64,000 nt of DNA, taken from the NCBI GenBank assembly GCA_036417435.1, contig CM070899.1:104286368-104350367 (forward strand), in the 5' to 3' direction. Positions 23,120-36,333 of this stretch are shown here, in pieces. Source of the DNA: Inia geoffrensis. Lineage: Eukaryota; Chordata; Mammalia; Artiodactyla; Iniidae. A program made the position numbers and the translations under genes. How positions within the stretch are numbered: the first letter of the stretch is position 1; every line of letters starts with the position of its first letter. Under the pieces are notes generated by a model, which made no database searches, was not told where the DNA came from, and was given only the letters and a program-made list of their open reading frames with translations.

Positions 23120-26100
23120 CAGGCCTCTGTGAAGTTGTTACCATGGTAACGGCCCCTGGAGCCTCGGCAGGCCTGGGTCCCACGGCCGGAGGCTGCTGCT
23201 GCTGAGGCAGCAAGGGAGGAGGATGTGCCACCTGACCAGCGGCACCTCGGGCCGCTACTGCCCATTCTCCCCTGCGTGTTACCGCAGTGTCCCGATCCAA
23301 CGTGGCCCTCGTACAGGTAAGCAAAGCCTGGTGTACCCAAATGAGGGTGGAGCAGCTGAGAGGGAAGAGCGGTGAGGAAACCGGATCTCCACAGCTCCTG
23401 CTAGGCAGGTTCCCACCTCCAGCCCCCTTCATCAGAGTCGCCCCACCTGCGAACCACGGCACCCTCCGAGTAGCCAACCTGAAAGGCTTCCGATATGCCT
23501 GGGGTGGGGCAGTGCAGGTTCAGGGGCAGGAGGTGAGCATACACAAGCCCAGGATTGTGTGTTTAGCCGCGTTCGACTCCCCATTTCCAATCCGACACCG
23601 GGATCCCCTCTAAGGCTTTCTTTCCCCAAGTTACCAGAGACGACACGGAGTAGTGCTGCCGCCTTGTGGCACACTGCCGTAACAACATTACCAACTGTGC
23701 TGAAAGGCAACTATCATTCACAAGGCCTAAGGCCTGCGGCTTTGCAGACACAACCCTGCCCTCAAGAAATATCCTGGGCTGGGTAATCTGAAATGAATTC
23801 AAATCAGGCCCGACTCTCAGGCGGAAAGCTTTCAAGACCTCAGTGGTACTCACCTGCGTTTTAGAAAACAGCACATTCAAATGAAAAGATGCTCAGGATC
23901 TGTCATGATTAGAGAGTGAAAAGAAAGCTAGACGAGGAGTTCCCTGTCTGCGGTCCTCTTAAATCCTAAAATTTTAAGTGCTCAAGAGGGCATGCCAAAA
24001 GGAGAAGCCAGCTATTGCTGTTGGTGCGATTGTAAATTGGTAACAGCCGCTATGAGGATCAGTAGGCACATTCCTGACCAAACTGAACACTGGAGGTACC
24101 ACGAGATTCGGCAACCCCGCTGCAGGTCGTAGAACCAGAGACTAGCATCATTGGAAGGAAGCACTTGAACCCCAGCATTCCTTGTGGTACCCTTGACCCC
24201 AACGAAGACATACAAACGAACCAACTGCCGAGCGAGTGGCGAAGGGACAAAGATGGGCTGCTACCTACACACCCTCGACTAGCACTCAGCCACAGAACAA
24301 AATGAACTCATAATATTGGCAGCAGCATGGGTGGAGCACTAGATGATCTCACTAATTCTGGTCAATTAGAGGCAGCAAGACACATTTGCCCAGATACCAC
24401 TTATGTGTGCAGTCTCAATAGGGATACAAAGGAAGCTAGTAAAGAAAGGAAACACAGGTTCACAAAGGGAAGAAAGAAGCGAGGTGTTCCCACAGGGGCA
24501 AATTGGAGACCGGGGAAGGGGGAATTAGGAGATTGGGATTAACAGTAACACACTTAACGTATCCAAAAGTGCTCATCAAGGGCAACACACCCAAAAGCAC
24601 AGGGAATGCTACAACACATTCCACGATAAACTAAGAGGGCAAAGAATCCGAAACCCTACAGGTACAGCTACGTTTATACTTGCATCAAGTGGCTGTAGAA
24701 CTCAAACAGACGCAACACTGTATATGAACTAGGCTGAAAGAAAAAAGGACTGTTCAATGACAAGGCAAGTAAGGGGTTAAGACATGCCCACTTTCTTACC
24801 TCAGGCCTCTTTGTCGTCGGCGGGTGTCAGACCCCTGGAGCCTCAGCAGGCCTGTGTCCCGCGGCTGGAGGATGCTGCTGCTCTTCTCCCCTGCGTGGTA
24901 CCACAATCTCCCGATCCAACATGGCCCTCCTACAGGTAAGCATAGCCTGGTGTACCCAAAAGATGGTGGAACAGCTGAGAGGGAAGGGCTGTTAAGAAAC
25001 CGGATCTCCACAGCTCCTGCTAGGCAAGTTCCCACCTCCAGCCCACTTCATTAGAGTCGCCCCACCTGCGAACCACGGCACCCTCCGAGTAGCCCACTGG
25101 CAAGGCCTGCGACATGCCTGGGGTGGGGCAGTGCAGGTGAAGGGGCAGGAGGTGAGCCTACAAAAGCCCAGGGATGTGTGTTTAGCTGCGTTCGACTCCC
25201 CATTTCCAATACAACGCCGGGAACACCGCTAAGGCTTTGGTTCCCCACGTTACCAGAGACGACACGGAGTAGTGCTGCCGCCTTTTGGCACACTGCCGTA
25301 ACAACCTTACCAACTGTGCTGAAGGGCACCTATCATTCACAAGCCTTAAGGCCTACGGCTTTGCAGACACAACCCTGCCCTCAAGAAATATCCTGCGCTG
25401 GGTAATCTGAAACGAATTCAAATCACGCCTGACTCTCAGGCGGAAACCTTTCAAGAAGTCAGTGGTACTCACCGGCGTTTTAGAAAACAGCACATTCAAA
25501 CCAAAAGATGCTCAGGATCTGTCATGATTCGAGAGTGGAAAGAAAGCTAGACGAGGTGTTCCCTGGCTGCAGTCCTCTCAAACCCTAAAAGAGTAAGATC
25601 TCAACAGGACATGCCAGAAAGAGAAGCCAGGTATTGCTGTTGGTCGGATTGTAAATTGCTAACAGCCTGTAATGAGGATCACTAGGCATATTCCTTACCA
25701 AACTAAACACTGGATATACCACCAGATTCGGCAACCCCGCTACAGGTCGTGTAACCAGAGACTGGCATCATTGGAAGGAAGCACTTGCAGCCCAGCTGTC
25801 CTTGTGTTACCCATGACCACAGCCAAGACATACAAACGAACGAAATGGGGAGCGAGGGGTGAATGGAGAAAGATGTTCTGCTACCTACACACCCGCGACT
25901 ACCACTCAGCCACAGGGCAAAATGAACCCATAGTCTTTGCAGCAGCCTGGGTGGAGCAGTAGATGATCTCATTAATTCTGGTCAATTAGAGGCAGCAAGA
26001 CACATATCCCCGCATATCACACTTATGTGTGCCGTCTAAATACGGATACTCTGGAAGCTAGTACACAAAGGAAACTCAGGCTCACAAAGGGAAGAAAGAA

Positions 26101-26422
26101 GCCTGGAGTTCCCTGAGGGGGAAATTGGAGACCGAGGAAGGTTGAAGTAGGAGGTCGGGATTCACAGAAACACGCTTAACGTATCCAAAAGTGCTCATCA
26201 AGGGCGACCCACGCGCAAGCACAGGGACGCTACAAAACATTCCTCAATAAACGAAGATTGCAAAGAATCCGAAACCCTACAGGTACAGCTACGTGTATAA
26301 TTGCATCGGGTGGCTGTACAACTCAAACAGACACAACATTGTATATGAACTAGGCTGAAACGGAAAAGGACTGTTCAATGACAAGGCAAGTGAGGGCTTA
26401 AGAAATGCCTACTCTGTTACCT
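23120..26422. repeat. Dimer D8, chimeric B at duplication junction
   Basis: A (23120-24801) has a type-1 head with X-box 23137-23150; CTCF-like 23656-23669. B (24802-26422) is mosaic. Up to about 25445 it carries D7B-type variants (GAACACCGCT, GCCTGACTCTCAGGCGGAAACC), whereas from 25549 it carries D5B-type variants (GCTAGACG, GATCTCAACAGGAC, GGATATACC). This is the recombination joint of the 9,910-bp duplication. Confidence 0.93.
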
Positions 26423-29400
26423 CAGGCCTCTGTGATGTTGTTACCACGGTAACGGCCCCTGGAACCTCGGCAGGCCTGGGTCCCACGGACGGAGCCTGCT
26501 GCTGCTGAGGCAGCAAGGGAGGAGGACGTGCCACCTGACCAGCGTCACCTCGGGCCGCTACTGCCCATTCTCCCCTGCGTGGTACCGCAGTCTCCCGATC
26601 CAACGTGGCCCTCGTACAGGTAAGCAAAGCCTGGTGTACCCAAATGAGGGTGGAGCAGCTGAGAGGGGAGAGCGGTGAGGAAACCGGATCTCCACAGCTC
26701 CTGCTAGGCAGGTTCCCACCTCCAGCCCCCATCATCAGAGTCGCCCCACCTGCGAACCACGGCACCCTCCGAATCACCCACCTGAAAGGCTTCCGATATG
26801 CCTGGGGTGGGGCAGTGCAGGTTCAGGGGCAGGAGGTGAGCATACACAAGCCCAGGATTGTGTGTTTAGCCGCGTTCGACTCCCCATTTCCAATCCGACA
26901 CCGGGATCCCCTCTAAGGCTTTCTTTCCCCAAGTTACCAGAGACGACACGGAGTAGTGCTGCCGCCTTGTGGCACACTGCCGTAACAACATTACCAACTG
27001 TGCTGAAAGGCAACTATCATTCACAAGGCCTAAGGCCTGCGGCTTTGCAGACACAACCCTGCCCTCAAGAAATATCCTGGGCTGGGTAATCTGAAATGAA
27101 TTCAAATCAGGCCCGACTCTCAGGCGGAAAGCTTTCAAGACCTCAGTGGTACTCACCTACGTTTTAGAAAACAGCACATTCAAATGAAAAGATGCTCAGG
27201 ATCTGTCATGATTAGAGAGTGAAAAGAAAGCTAGACGAGGAGTTCCCTGTCTGCGGTCCTCTTAAATCCTAAAATTTTAAGTGCTCAAGAGGGCATGCCA
27301 AAAGGAGAAGCCAGCTATTGCTGTTGGTGCGATTGTAAATTGGTAACAGCCGCTATGAGGATCAGTAGGCACATTCCTGACCAAACTGAACACTGGAGGT
27401 ACCACGAGATTCGGCAAACCCGCTGTAGGTCGTAGAACCAGAGACTAGCATCATTGGAAGGAAGCACTTGCACCCCAGCATTCCTTGTGGTACCCTTGAC
27501 CCCAACGAAGACATACAAACGAACCAAGTGTCGAGCGAGTGGCGAAGGGAGAAAGATGGGATGCTACCTACACACCCTCGACTAGCACTCAGCCACAGAA
27601 CAAAATGAACTCATACTATTGGCAGCAGCATGGGTGGAGCACTAGATGATCTCACTAATTCTGGTCAATTAGAGGCAGCAAGACACATTTGCCCAGATAC
27701 CACTTATGTGTGCAGTCTCAATAGGGATACAAAGGAAGCTAGTAAAGAAAGGAAACACAGGCTCACAAAGGGAAGAAACAAGCGAGGGGTTCCCACAGGG
27801 GCAAATTGGAGACCGGGGAAGGGGGAATTAGGAGACTGGGATTAACAGTAACACACTTAACGTATCCAAAAGTGCTCATCAAGTGCAACACACCCAAAAG
27901 CACAGGGAATGCTACAACACATTCCTCGATAAACTAACAGGGCAAAGAATCCGAAACCCTACAGGTACAGCTACGTTTATACTTGCATCAAGTGGCTGTA
28001 GAACTCAAACAGACGCAACACTGTATATGAACTAGGCTGAAAGAAAAAAGGACTGTTCAATGACAAGGCAAGTAAGGGGTTAAGAAATGCCCACTTTCGT
28101 ACCTCAGGCCTCTTTGTTGTCGGCGGGTGTCAGACCCCTGGAGCCTCAGCAGGCCTGTTTCCCGCGGCTGGAGGATGCTGCTGCTCTTCTCCCCTGCGTG
28201 GTACCACAATCTCCCGATCCAACATGGCCCTCCTACAGGTAAGCATAGCCTGGTGTACCCAAATGATGGTGGAACAGCTGAGAGGGAAGGGCTGTGAAGA
28301 AACCGCATCTCCACAGCTCCTGCTAGGCAAGTTCCCACCTCCAGCCCACTTCATTAGAGTCGCCCCACCTGCGAACCACGGCACCCTCCGAGTAGCCCAC
28401 TGGCAAGGCCTGCAACATGCCTGGGGTGGGGCAGTGCAGGTGAAGGGGCAGGAGGTGAGCCTACAAAAGCCCAGGGATGTGTGTTTAGCTGCGTTCGACT
28501 CCCCATTTCCAATACAATGCCGGGAACCCCGCTAAGGCTTTGGTTCCCCACGTTACCAGAGACGACACGTAGTAGTGCTGCCGCCTTGTGGCACACTGCC
28601 GTAACAACCTTACCAACTGTGCTGAAGGGCACCTATCATTCACAAGCCTTAAGGCCTACGGCTTTGCAGACACAACCCTGCCCTCAAGAAATATCCTGCG
28701 CTGGGTAATCTGAAACGAATTCAAATCACGCCCGACTCTCAGGCGGGAACCTTTCAAGAAGTCAGTGGTACTCACCGGCGTTTTAGAAAACACCACATTC
28801 AACCCAAAAGATGCTCAGGATCTGTCATGATTCGAGAGTGGAAAGAAAGCTAGACGAGGTGTTCCCTGGCTGCAGTCCTCTCAAACCCTAAAAGAGTAAG
28901 ATCTCAACAGGACATGCCAGAAAGGGAAGCCAGGTATTGCTGTTGGTCGGATTGTAAATTGCTAACAGCCTGTAATGAGGATCACTAGGCATATTCCTTA
29001 CAAAACTAAACACTGGATGTACCACCAGATTCGGCAACCCCGCTACAGGTCGTGTAACCAGAGACTGGCATCATTGGAAGGAAGCACTTGCAGCCCAGCT
29101 GTCCTTGTGTTACCCATGACCACAGCCAAGACATACAAACGAACGAAATGGGGAGCGAGGGGTGAATGGAGAAAGATGTTCTGCTACCTACACACCCTCG
29201 ACTACCACTCAGCCACAGGGCAAATGAACCCATAGTCTTTGCAGCAGCCTGGGTGGAGCAGTAGATGATCTCACTAATTCTGGTCAATTAGAGGCAGCAA
29301 GACACATATCCCCGCATATCAAACTTATGTGTGCCGTCTAAATACAGGTACTCTGGAAGCTAGTACACAAAGGAAACTCAGGCTCACAAAGGGAAGAAAG

Positions 29401-29725
29401 AAGCCTGGAGTTCCCTGAGGGGGAAATTGGAGACCGGGGAAGGTTGAAGTAGGACGTCGGGATTGACAGAAACACGCTTAACGTATCCAAAAGTGCTCAT
29501 CAAGGGCGACCCACGCGCAAGCACAGGGAACGCTACAAAACATTCCTCAATAAACGAAGATTGCAAAGAATCCGAAACCCTACGGGTACAGCTACGTGTA
29601 TAATTGCATCGGGTGGCTGTACAACTCAAACAGACACAACATTGTATATGAACTAGGCTGAAACGGAAAAGGACTGTTCAATGACAAGGCAAGTGAGGGC
29701 TTAAGAAATGCCTACTCTGTTACCT
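26423..29725. repeat. Dimer D9, copy of D6
   Basis: Corresponds to D6 at a constant offset of 9,910. X-box 26440-26453; CTCF-like 26959-26972 in A (26423-28104) and intact CTCF-like 28578-28591 in B (28105-29725). Differences from D6 are few: GGCAAACCCGCTG near 27416, and TTACAAAACT near 28999. Confidence 0.95.
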
Positions 29726-32700
29726 CAGGCCTCTGTGATGTTGTTACCACGGTAACGGCCCCTGGAACCTCGGCAGGCCTGGGTCCCACGGCCGGAGCCT
29801 GCTGCTGCTGAGGCAGCAAGGGAGGAGGACGTGCCACCTGACCAGCGTCACCTCGGGCCGCTACTGCCCATTCTCCCCTGCGTGGTACCGCAGTCTCCCG
29901 ATCCAACGTGGCCCTCGTACAGGTAAGCAAAGCCTGGTGTACCCAAATGAGGGTGGAGCAGCTGAGAGGGAAGAGCGGTGAGGAAACCGGATCTCCACAG
30001 CTCCTGCTAGGCAGGTTCCCACCTCCAGCCCCCATCATCAGAGTCGCCCCACCTGCGAACCACGGCACCCTCCGAATAGCCCACCTGAAAGGCTTCCGAT
30101 ATGCCTGGGGTGGGGCAGTGCAGGTTCAGGGGCAGGAGGTGAGCATACACAAGCCCAGGATTGTGTGTTTAGCCGCGTTCGACTCCCCATTTCAAATCCG
30201 ACACCGGGATCCCCGCTAAGGCTTTCTTTCCCCAAGTTACCAGAGACGACACGGAGTAGTGCTGCCGCCTTGTGGCACACTGCCGTAACAACATTACCAA
30301 CTGTGCTGAAAGGCAACTATCATTCACAAGGCCTAAGGCCTGCGGCTTTGCAGACACAACCCTGCCCTCAAGAAATATCCTGGGCTGGGTAATCTGAAAT
30401 GAATTCAAATCAGGCCCGACTCTCAGGCGGAAAGCTTTCAAGACCTCAGTGGTACTCACCTGCGTTTTAGAAAACAGCACATTCAAATGAAAAGATGCTC
30501 AGGATCTGTCATGATTAGAGAGTGAAAAGAAAGCTAGACGAGGAGTTCCCTGTCTGCGGTCCTCTTAAATCCTAAAATTTTAAGTGCTCAAGAGGGCATG
30601 CCAAAAGGAGAAGCCAGCTATTGCTGTTGGTGCGATTGTAAATTGGTAACAGCCGCTATGAGGATCAGTAGGCACATTCCTGACCAAACTGAACACTGGA
30701 GGTACCACGAGATTCGGCAACCCCGCTGCAGGTCGTAGAACCAGAGACTAGCATCATTGGAAGGAAGCACTTGAACCCCAGCATTCCTTGTGGTACCCTT
30801 GACCCCAACGAAGACATACAAACGAACCAACTGCCGAGCGAGTGGCGAAGGGACAAAGATGGGCTGCTACCTACACACCCTCGACTAGCACTCAGCCACA
30901 GAACAAAATGAACTCATAATATTGGCAGCAGCATGGGTGGAGCACTAGATGATCTCACTAATTCTGGTCAATTAGAGGCAGCAAGACACATTTGCCCAGA
31001 TACCACTTATGTGTGCAGTCTCAATAGGGATACAAAGGAAGCTAGTAAAGAAAGGAAACACAGGTTCACAAAGGGAAGAAAGAAGCGAGGTGTTCCCACA
31101 GGGGCAAATTGGAGACCGGGGAAGGGGGAATTAGGAGATTGGGATTAACAGTAACACACTTAACGTATCCAAAAGTGCTCATCAAGGGCAACACACCCAA
31201 AAGCACAGGGAATGCTACAACACATTCCACGATAAACTAAGAGGGCAAAGAATCCGAAACCCTACAGGTACAGCTACGTTTATACTTGCATCAAGTGGCT
31301 GTAGAACTCAAACAGACGCAACACTGTATATGAACTAGGCTGAAAGAAAAAAGGACTGTTCAATGACAAGGCAAGTAAGGGGTTAAGACATGCCCACTTT
31401 CTTACCTCAGGCCTCTTTGTCGTCGGCGGGTGTCAGACCCCTGGAGCCTCAGCAGGCCTGTGTCCCGCGGCTGGAGGATGCTGCTGCTCTTCTCCCCTGC
31501 GTGGTACCACAATCTCCCGATCCAACATGGCCCTCCTACAGGTAAGCATAGCCTGGTGTACCCAAAAGATGGTGGAACAGCTGAGAGGGAAGGGCTGTTA
31601 AGAAACCGGATCTCCACAGCTCCTGCTAGGCAAGTTCCCACCTCCAGCCCACTTCATTAGAGTCGCCCCACCTGCGAACCACGGCACCCTCCGAGTAGCC
31701 CACTGGCAAGGCCTGCGACATGCCTGGGGTGGGGCAGTGCAGGTGAAGGGGCAGGAGGTGAGCCTACAAAAGCCCAGGGATGTGTGTTTAGCTGCGTTCG
31801 ACTCCCCATTTCCAATACAACGCCGGGAACACCGCTAAGGCTTTGGTTCCCCACGTTACCAGAGACGACACGGAGTAGTGCTGCCGCCTTTTGGCACACT
31901 GCCGTAACAACCTTACCAACTGTGCTGAAGGGCACCTATCATTCACAAGCCTTAAGGCCTACGGCTTTGCAGACACAACCCTGCCCTCAAGAAATATCCT
32001 GCGCTGGGTAATCTGAAACGAATTCAAATCACGCCTGACTCTCAGGCGGAAACCTTTCAAGAAGTCAGTGGTACTCACCGGCGTTTTAGAAAACAGCACA
32101 TTCAAACCAAAAGATGCTCAGGATCTGTCATGATTCGAGAGTGGAAAGAAAGCTGGACGAGGTGTTCCCTGGCTGCAGTCCTCTCAAACCCTAAAAGAGT
32201 AAGAGCTCAACAGGGCATGCCAGAAAGAGAAGCCAGGTATTGCTGTTGGTCGGATTGTAAATTGATAACAGCCGGTAATGAGGATCACTAGGTATATTCC
32301 TTACCAAACTAAACACTGGATGTACCACCAGATTCGGCAACCCCGCTACAGGTCGTGTAACCAGAGACTAGCATCATTGGAAGGAAGCACTTGCAGCCCA
32401 GCTGTCCTTGTGGTACCCATGACCACAGCGAAGACATACAAACGAACGAAATGGGGAGCGAGGGGTGAATGGAGAAAGATGTTCTGCTACCTACACACCC
32501 TCGACTACCACTCAGCCACAGGGCAAAATGAACCCATAGTCTTTGCAGCAGCCTGGGTGGAGCAGTAGATGATCTCACTAATTCTGGTCAATTAGAGGCA
32601 GCAAGACACATATCCCCGCATATCACACTTATGTGTGCCGTCTAAATACGGATACTATGGAAGCTAGAACACAAAGGAAACTCAGGCTCACAAAGGGAAG

Positions 32701-33029
32701 AAAGAAGCCTGGAGTTCACTTAGGGGGAATTTGGAGACCGCGGAAGGGTGAAGTAGGAGGTCGGGATTCACAGAAACACGCTTAACGTATCCAAAAGTGC
32801 TCATCAAGGGCGACGCACCCGCAAGCACAGGGAACGCTACTAAACATTCCTCAATAAACGAAGATTGCAAAGAATCCGAAACCCTGCGGGTACAGCTACG
32901 TGTACAATTGCATCGGGTGGCTGTACAACTCAAACAGACACAACATTGTATATGAACTAGGCTGAAAAGGAAAAGGACTGTTCAATGACAAGGCAAGTGA
33001 GGGCTTAAGAAATGCCTACTCTGTTACCT
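29726..33029. repeat. Dimer D10, copy of D7
   Basis: Corresponds to D7 at offset 9,910, with matching predicted peptides throughout. X-box (central AC) 29743-29756; CTCF-like 30262-30275 in A (29726-31407). B (31408-33029) is beta class and its CTCF position is degraded. Confidence 0.95.
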
Positions 33030-36000
33030 CAGGCCTCTGTGAAGTTGTTACCATGGTAACGGCCCCTGGAGCCTCGGCAGGCCTGGGTCCCACGGCCGGA
33101 GGCTGCTGCTGCTGAGGCAGCAAGGGAGGAGGATGTGCCACCTGACCAGCGGCACCTCGGGCCGCTACTGCCCATTCTCCCCTGCGTGTTACCGCAGTGT
33201 CCCGATCCAACGTGGCCCTCGTACAGGTAAGCAAAGCCTGGTGTACCCAAATGAGGGTGGAGCAGCTGAGAGGGAAGAGCGGTGAGGAAACCGGATCTCC
33301 ACAGCTCCTGCTAGGCAGGTTCCCACCTCCAGCCCCCTTCATCAGAGTCGCCCCACCTGCGAACCACGGCACCCTCCGAGTAGCCAACCTGAAAGGCTTC
33401 CGATATGCCTGGGGTGGGGCAGTGCAGGTTCAGGGGCAGGAGGTGAGCATACACAAGCCCAGGATTGTGTGTTTAGCCGCGTTCGACTCCCCATTTCCAA
33501 TCCGACACCGGGATCCCCTCTAAGGCTTTCTTTCCCCAAGTTACCAGAGACGACACGGAGTAGTGCTGCCGCCTTGTGGCACACTGCCGTAACAACATTA
33601 CCAACTGTGCTGAAAGGCAACTATCATTCACAAGGCCTAAGGCCTGCGGCTTTGCAGACACAACCCTGCCCTCAAGAAATATCCTGGGCTGGGTAATCTG
33701 AAATGAATTCAAATCAGGCCCGACTCTCAGGCGGAAAGCTTTCAAGACCTCAGTGGTACTCACCTGCGTTTTAGAAAACAGCACATTCAAATGAAAAGAT
33801 GCTCAGGATCTGTCATGATTAGAGAGTGAAAAGAAAGCTAGACGAGGAGTTCCCTGTCTGCGGTCCTCTTAAATCCTAAAATTTTAAGTGCTCAAGAGGG
33901 CATGCCAAAAGGAGAAGCCAGCTATTGCTGTTGGTGCGATTGTAAATTGGTAACAGCCGCTATGAGGATCAGTAGGCACATTCCTGACCAAACTGAACAC
34001 TGGAGGTACCACGAGATTCGGCAACCCCTCTGCAGGTCGTAGAACCAGAGACTAGCATCATTGGAAGGAAGCACTTGAACCCCAGCATTCCTTGTGGTAC
34101 CCTTGACCCCAACGAAGACATAGAAACGAACCAACTGCCGAGCGAGTGGCGAAGGGACAAAGATGGGCTGCTACCTACACACCCTCGACTAGCACTCAGC
34201 CACAGAACAAAATGAACTCATAATATTGGCAGCAGCATGGGTGGAGCACTAGATGATCTCACTAATTCTGGTCAATTAGAGGCAGCAAGACACATTTGCC
34301 CAGATACCACTTATGTGTGCAGTCTCAATAGGGATACAAAGGAAGCTAGTAAAGAAAGGAAACACAGGTTCACAAAGGGAAGAAAGAAGCGAGGTGTTCC
34401 CACAGGGGCAAATTGGAGACCGGGGAAGGGGGAATTAGGAGATTGGGATTAACAGTAACACACTTAACGTATCCAAAAGTGCTCATCAAGGGCAACACAC
34501 CCAAAAGCACAGGGAATGCTACAACACATTCCACGATAAACTAAGAGGGCAAAGAATCCGAAACCCTACAGGTACAGCTACGTTTATACTTGCATCAAGT
34601 GGCTGTAGAACTCAAACAGACGCAACACTGTATATGAACTAGGCTGAAAGAAAAAAGGACTGTTCAATGACAAGGCAAGTAAGGGGTTAAGACATGCCCA
34701 CTTTCTTACCTCAGGCCTCTTTGTCGTCGGCGGGTGTCAGACCCCTGGAGCCTCAGCAGGCCTGTGTCCCGCGGCTGGAGGATGCTGCTGCTCTTCTCCC
34801 CTGCGTGGTACCACAATCTCCCGATCCAACATGGCCCTCCTACAGGTAAGCATAGCCTGGTGTACCCAAAAGATGGTGGAACAGCTGAGAGGGAAGGGCT
34901 GTTAAGAAACCGGATCTCCACAGCTCCTGCTAGGCAAGTTCCCACCTCCAGCCCACTTCATTAGAGTCGCCCCACCTGCGAACCACGGCACCCTCCGAGT
35001 AGCCCACTGGCAAGGCCTGCGACATGCCTGGGGTGGGGCAGTGCAGGTGAAGGGGCAGGAGGTGAGCCTACAAAAGCCCAGGGATGTGTGTTTAGCTGCG
35101 TTCGACTCCCCATTTCCAATACAACGCCGGGAACACCGCTAAGGCTTTGGTTCCCCACGTTACCAGAGACGACACGGAGTAGTGCTGCCGCCTTTTGGCA
35201 CACTGCCGTAACAACCTTACCAACTGTGCTGAAGGGCACCTATCATTCACAAGCCTTAAGGCCTACGGCTTTGCAGACACAACCCTGCCCTCAAGAAATA
35301 TCCTGCGCTGGGTAATCTGAAACGAATTCAAATCACGCCTGACTCTCAGGCGGAAACCTTTCAAGAAGTCAGTGGTACTCACCGGCGTTTTAGAAAACAG
35401 CACATTAAAACCAAAAGATGCTCAGGATCTGTCATGATTCGAGAGTGGAAAGAAAGCTGGACGAGGTGTTCCCTGGCTGCAGTCCTCTCAAACCCTAAAA
35501 GAGTAAGAGCTCAACAGGGCATGCCAGAAAGAGAAGCCAGGTATTGCCGTTGGTCGGATTGTAAATTGTTAACAGCCGGTAATGAGGATCACTAGGTATA
35601 TTCCTTACCAAACTAAACACTGGATGTACCACCAGATTCGGCAACCCCGCTACAGGTCGTGTAACCAGAGACTAGCATCATTGGAAGGAAGCACTTGCAG
35701 CCCAGCTGTCCTTGTGGTACCCATGACCACAGCGAAGACATACAAACGAACGAAATGGGGAGCGAGGGGTGAATGGAGAAAGATGTTCTGCTACCTACAC
35801 ACCCTCGACTACCACTCAGCCACAGGGCAAAATGAACCCATAGTCTTTGCAGCAGCCTGGGTGGAGTAGTAGATGATCTCACTAATTCTGGTCAATTAGA
35901 GGCAGCAAGACACATATCCCCGCATATCACACTTATGTGTGCCGTCTAAATACGGATACTATGGAAGCTAGAACACAAAGGAAACTCAGGCTCACAAAGG

Positions 36001-36333
36001 GAAGAAAGAAGCCTGGAGTTCACTCAGGGGGAATTTGGAGACCGCGGAAGGGTGAAGTAGGAGGTCGGGATTCACAGAAACACGCTTAACGTATCCAAAA
36101 GTGCTCATCAAGGGCGACGCACCCGCAAGCACAGGGAACGCTACTAAACATTCCTCAATAAACGAAGATTGCAAAGAATCCGAAACCCTGCGGGTACAGC
36201 TACGTGTACAATTGCATCGGGTGGCTGTACAACTCAAACAGACACAACATTGTATATGAACTAGGCTGAAAAGGAAAAGGACTGTTCAATGACAAGGCAA
36301 GTGAGGGCTTAAGAAATGCCTACTCTGTTACCT
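33030..36333. repeat. Dimer D11, copy of D8 with unrecombined B
   Basis: A (33030-34711) corresponds to D8A at offset 9,910; X-box 33047-33060; CTCF-like 33566-33579. B (34712-36333) keeps D7-type variants along its whole length (GCTGGACG at 35456, GGTATATTCC), as expected if D11B is the original partner whose duplicate became the chimeric D8B. Private: CACATTAAAACC near 35404 and GTGGAGTAGTAG near 35864. Confidence 0.94.
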
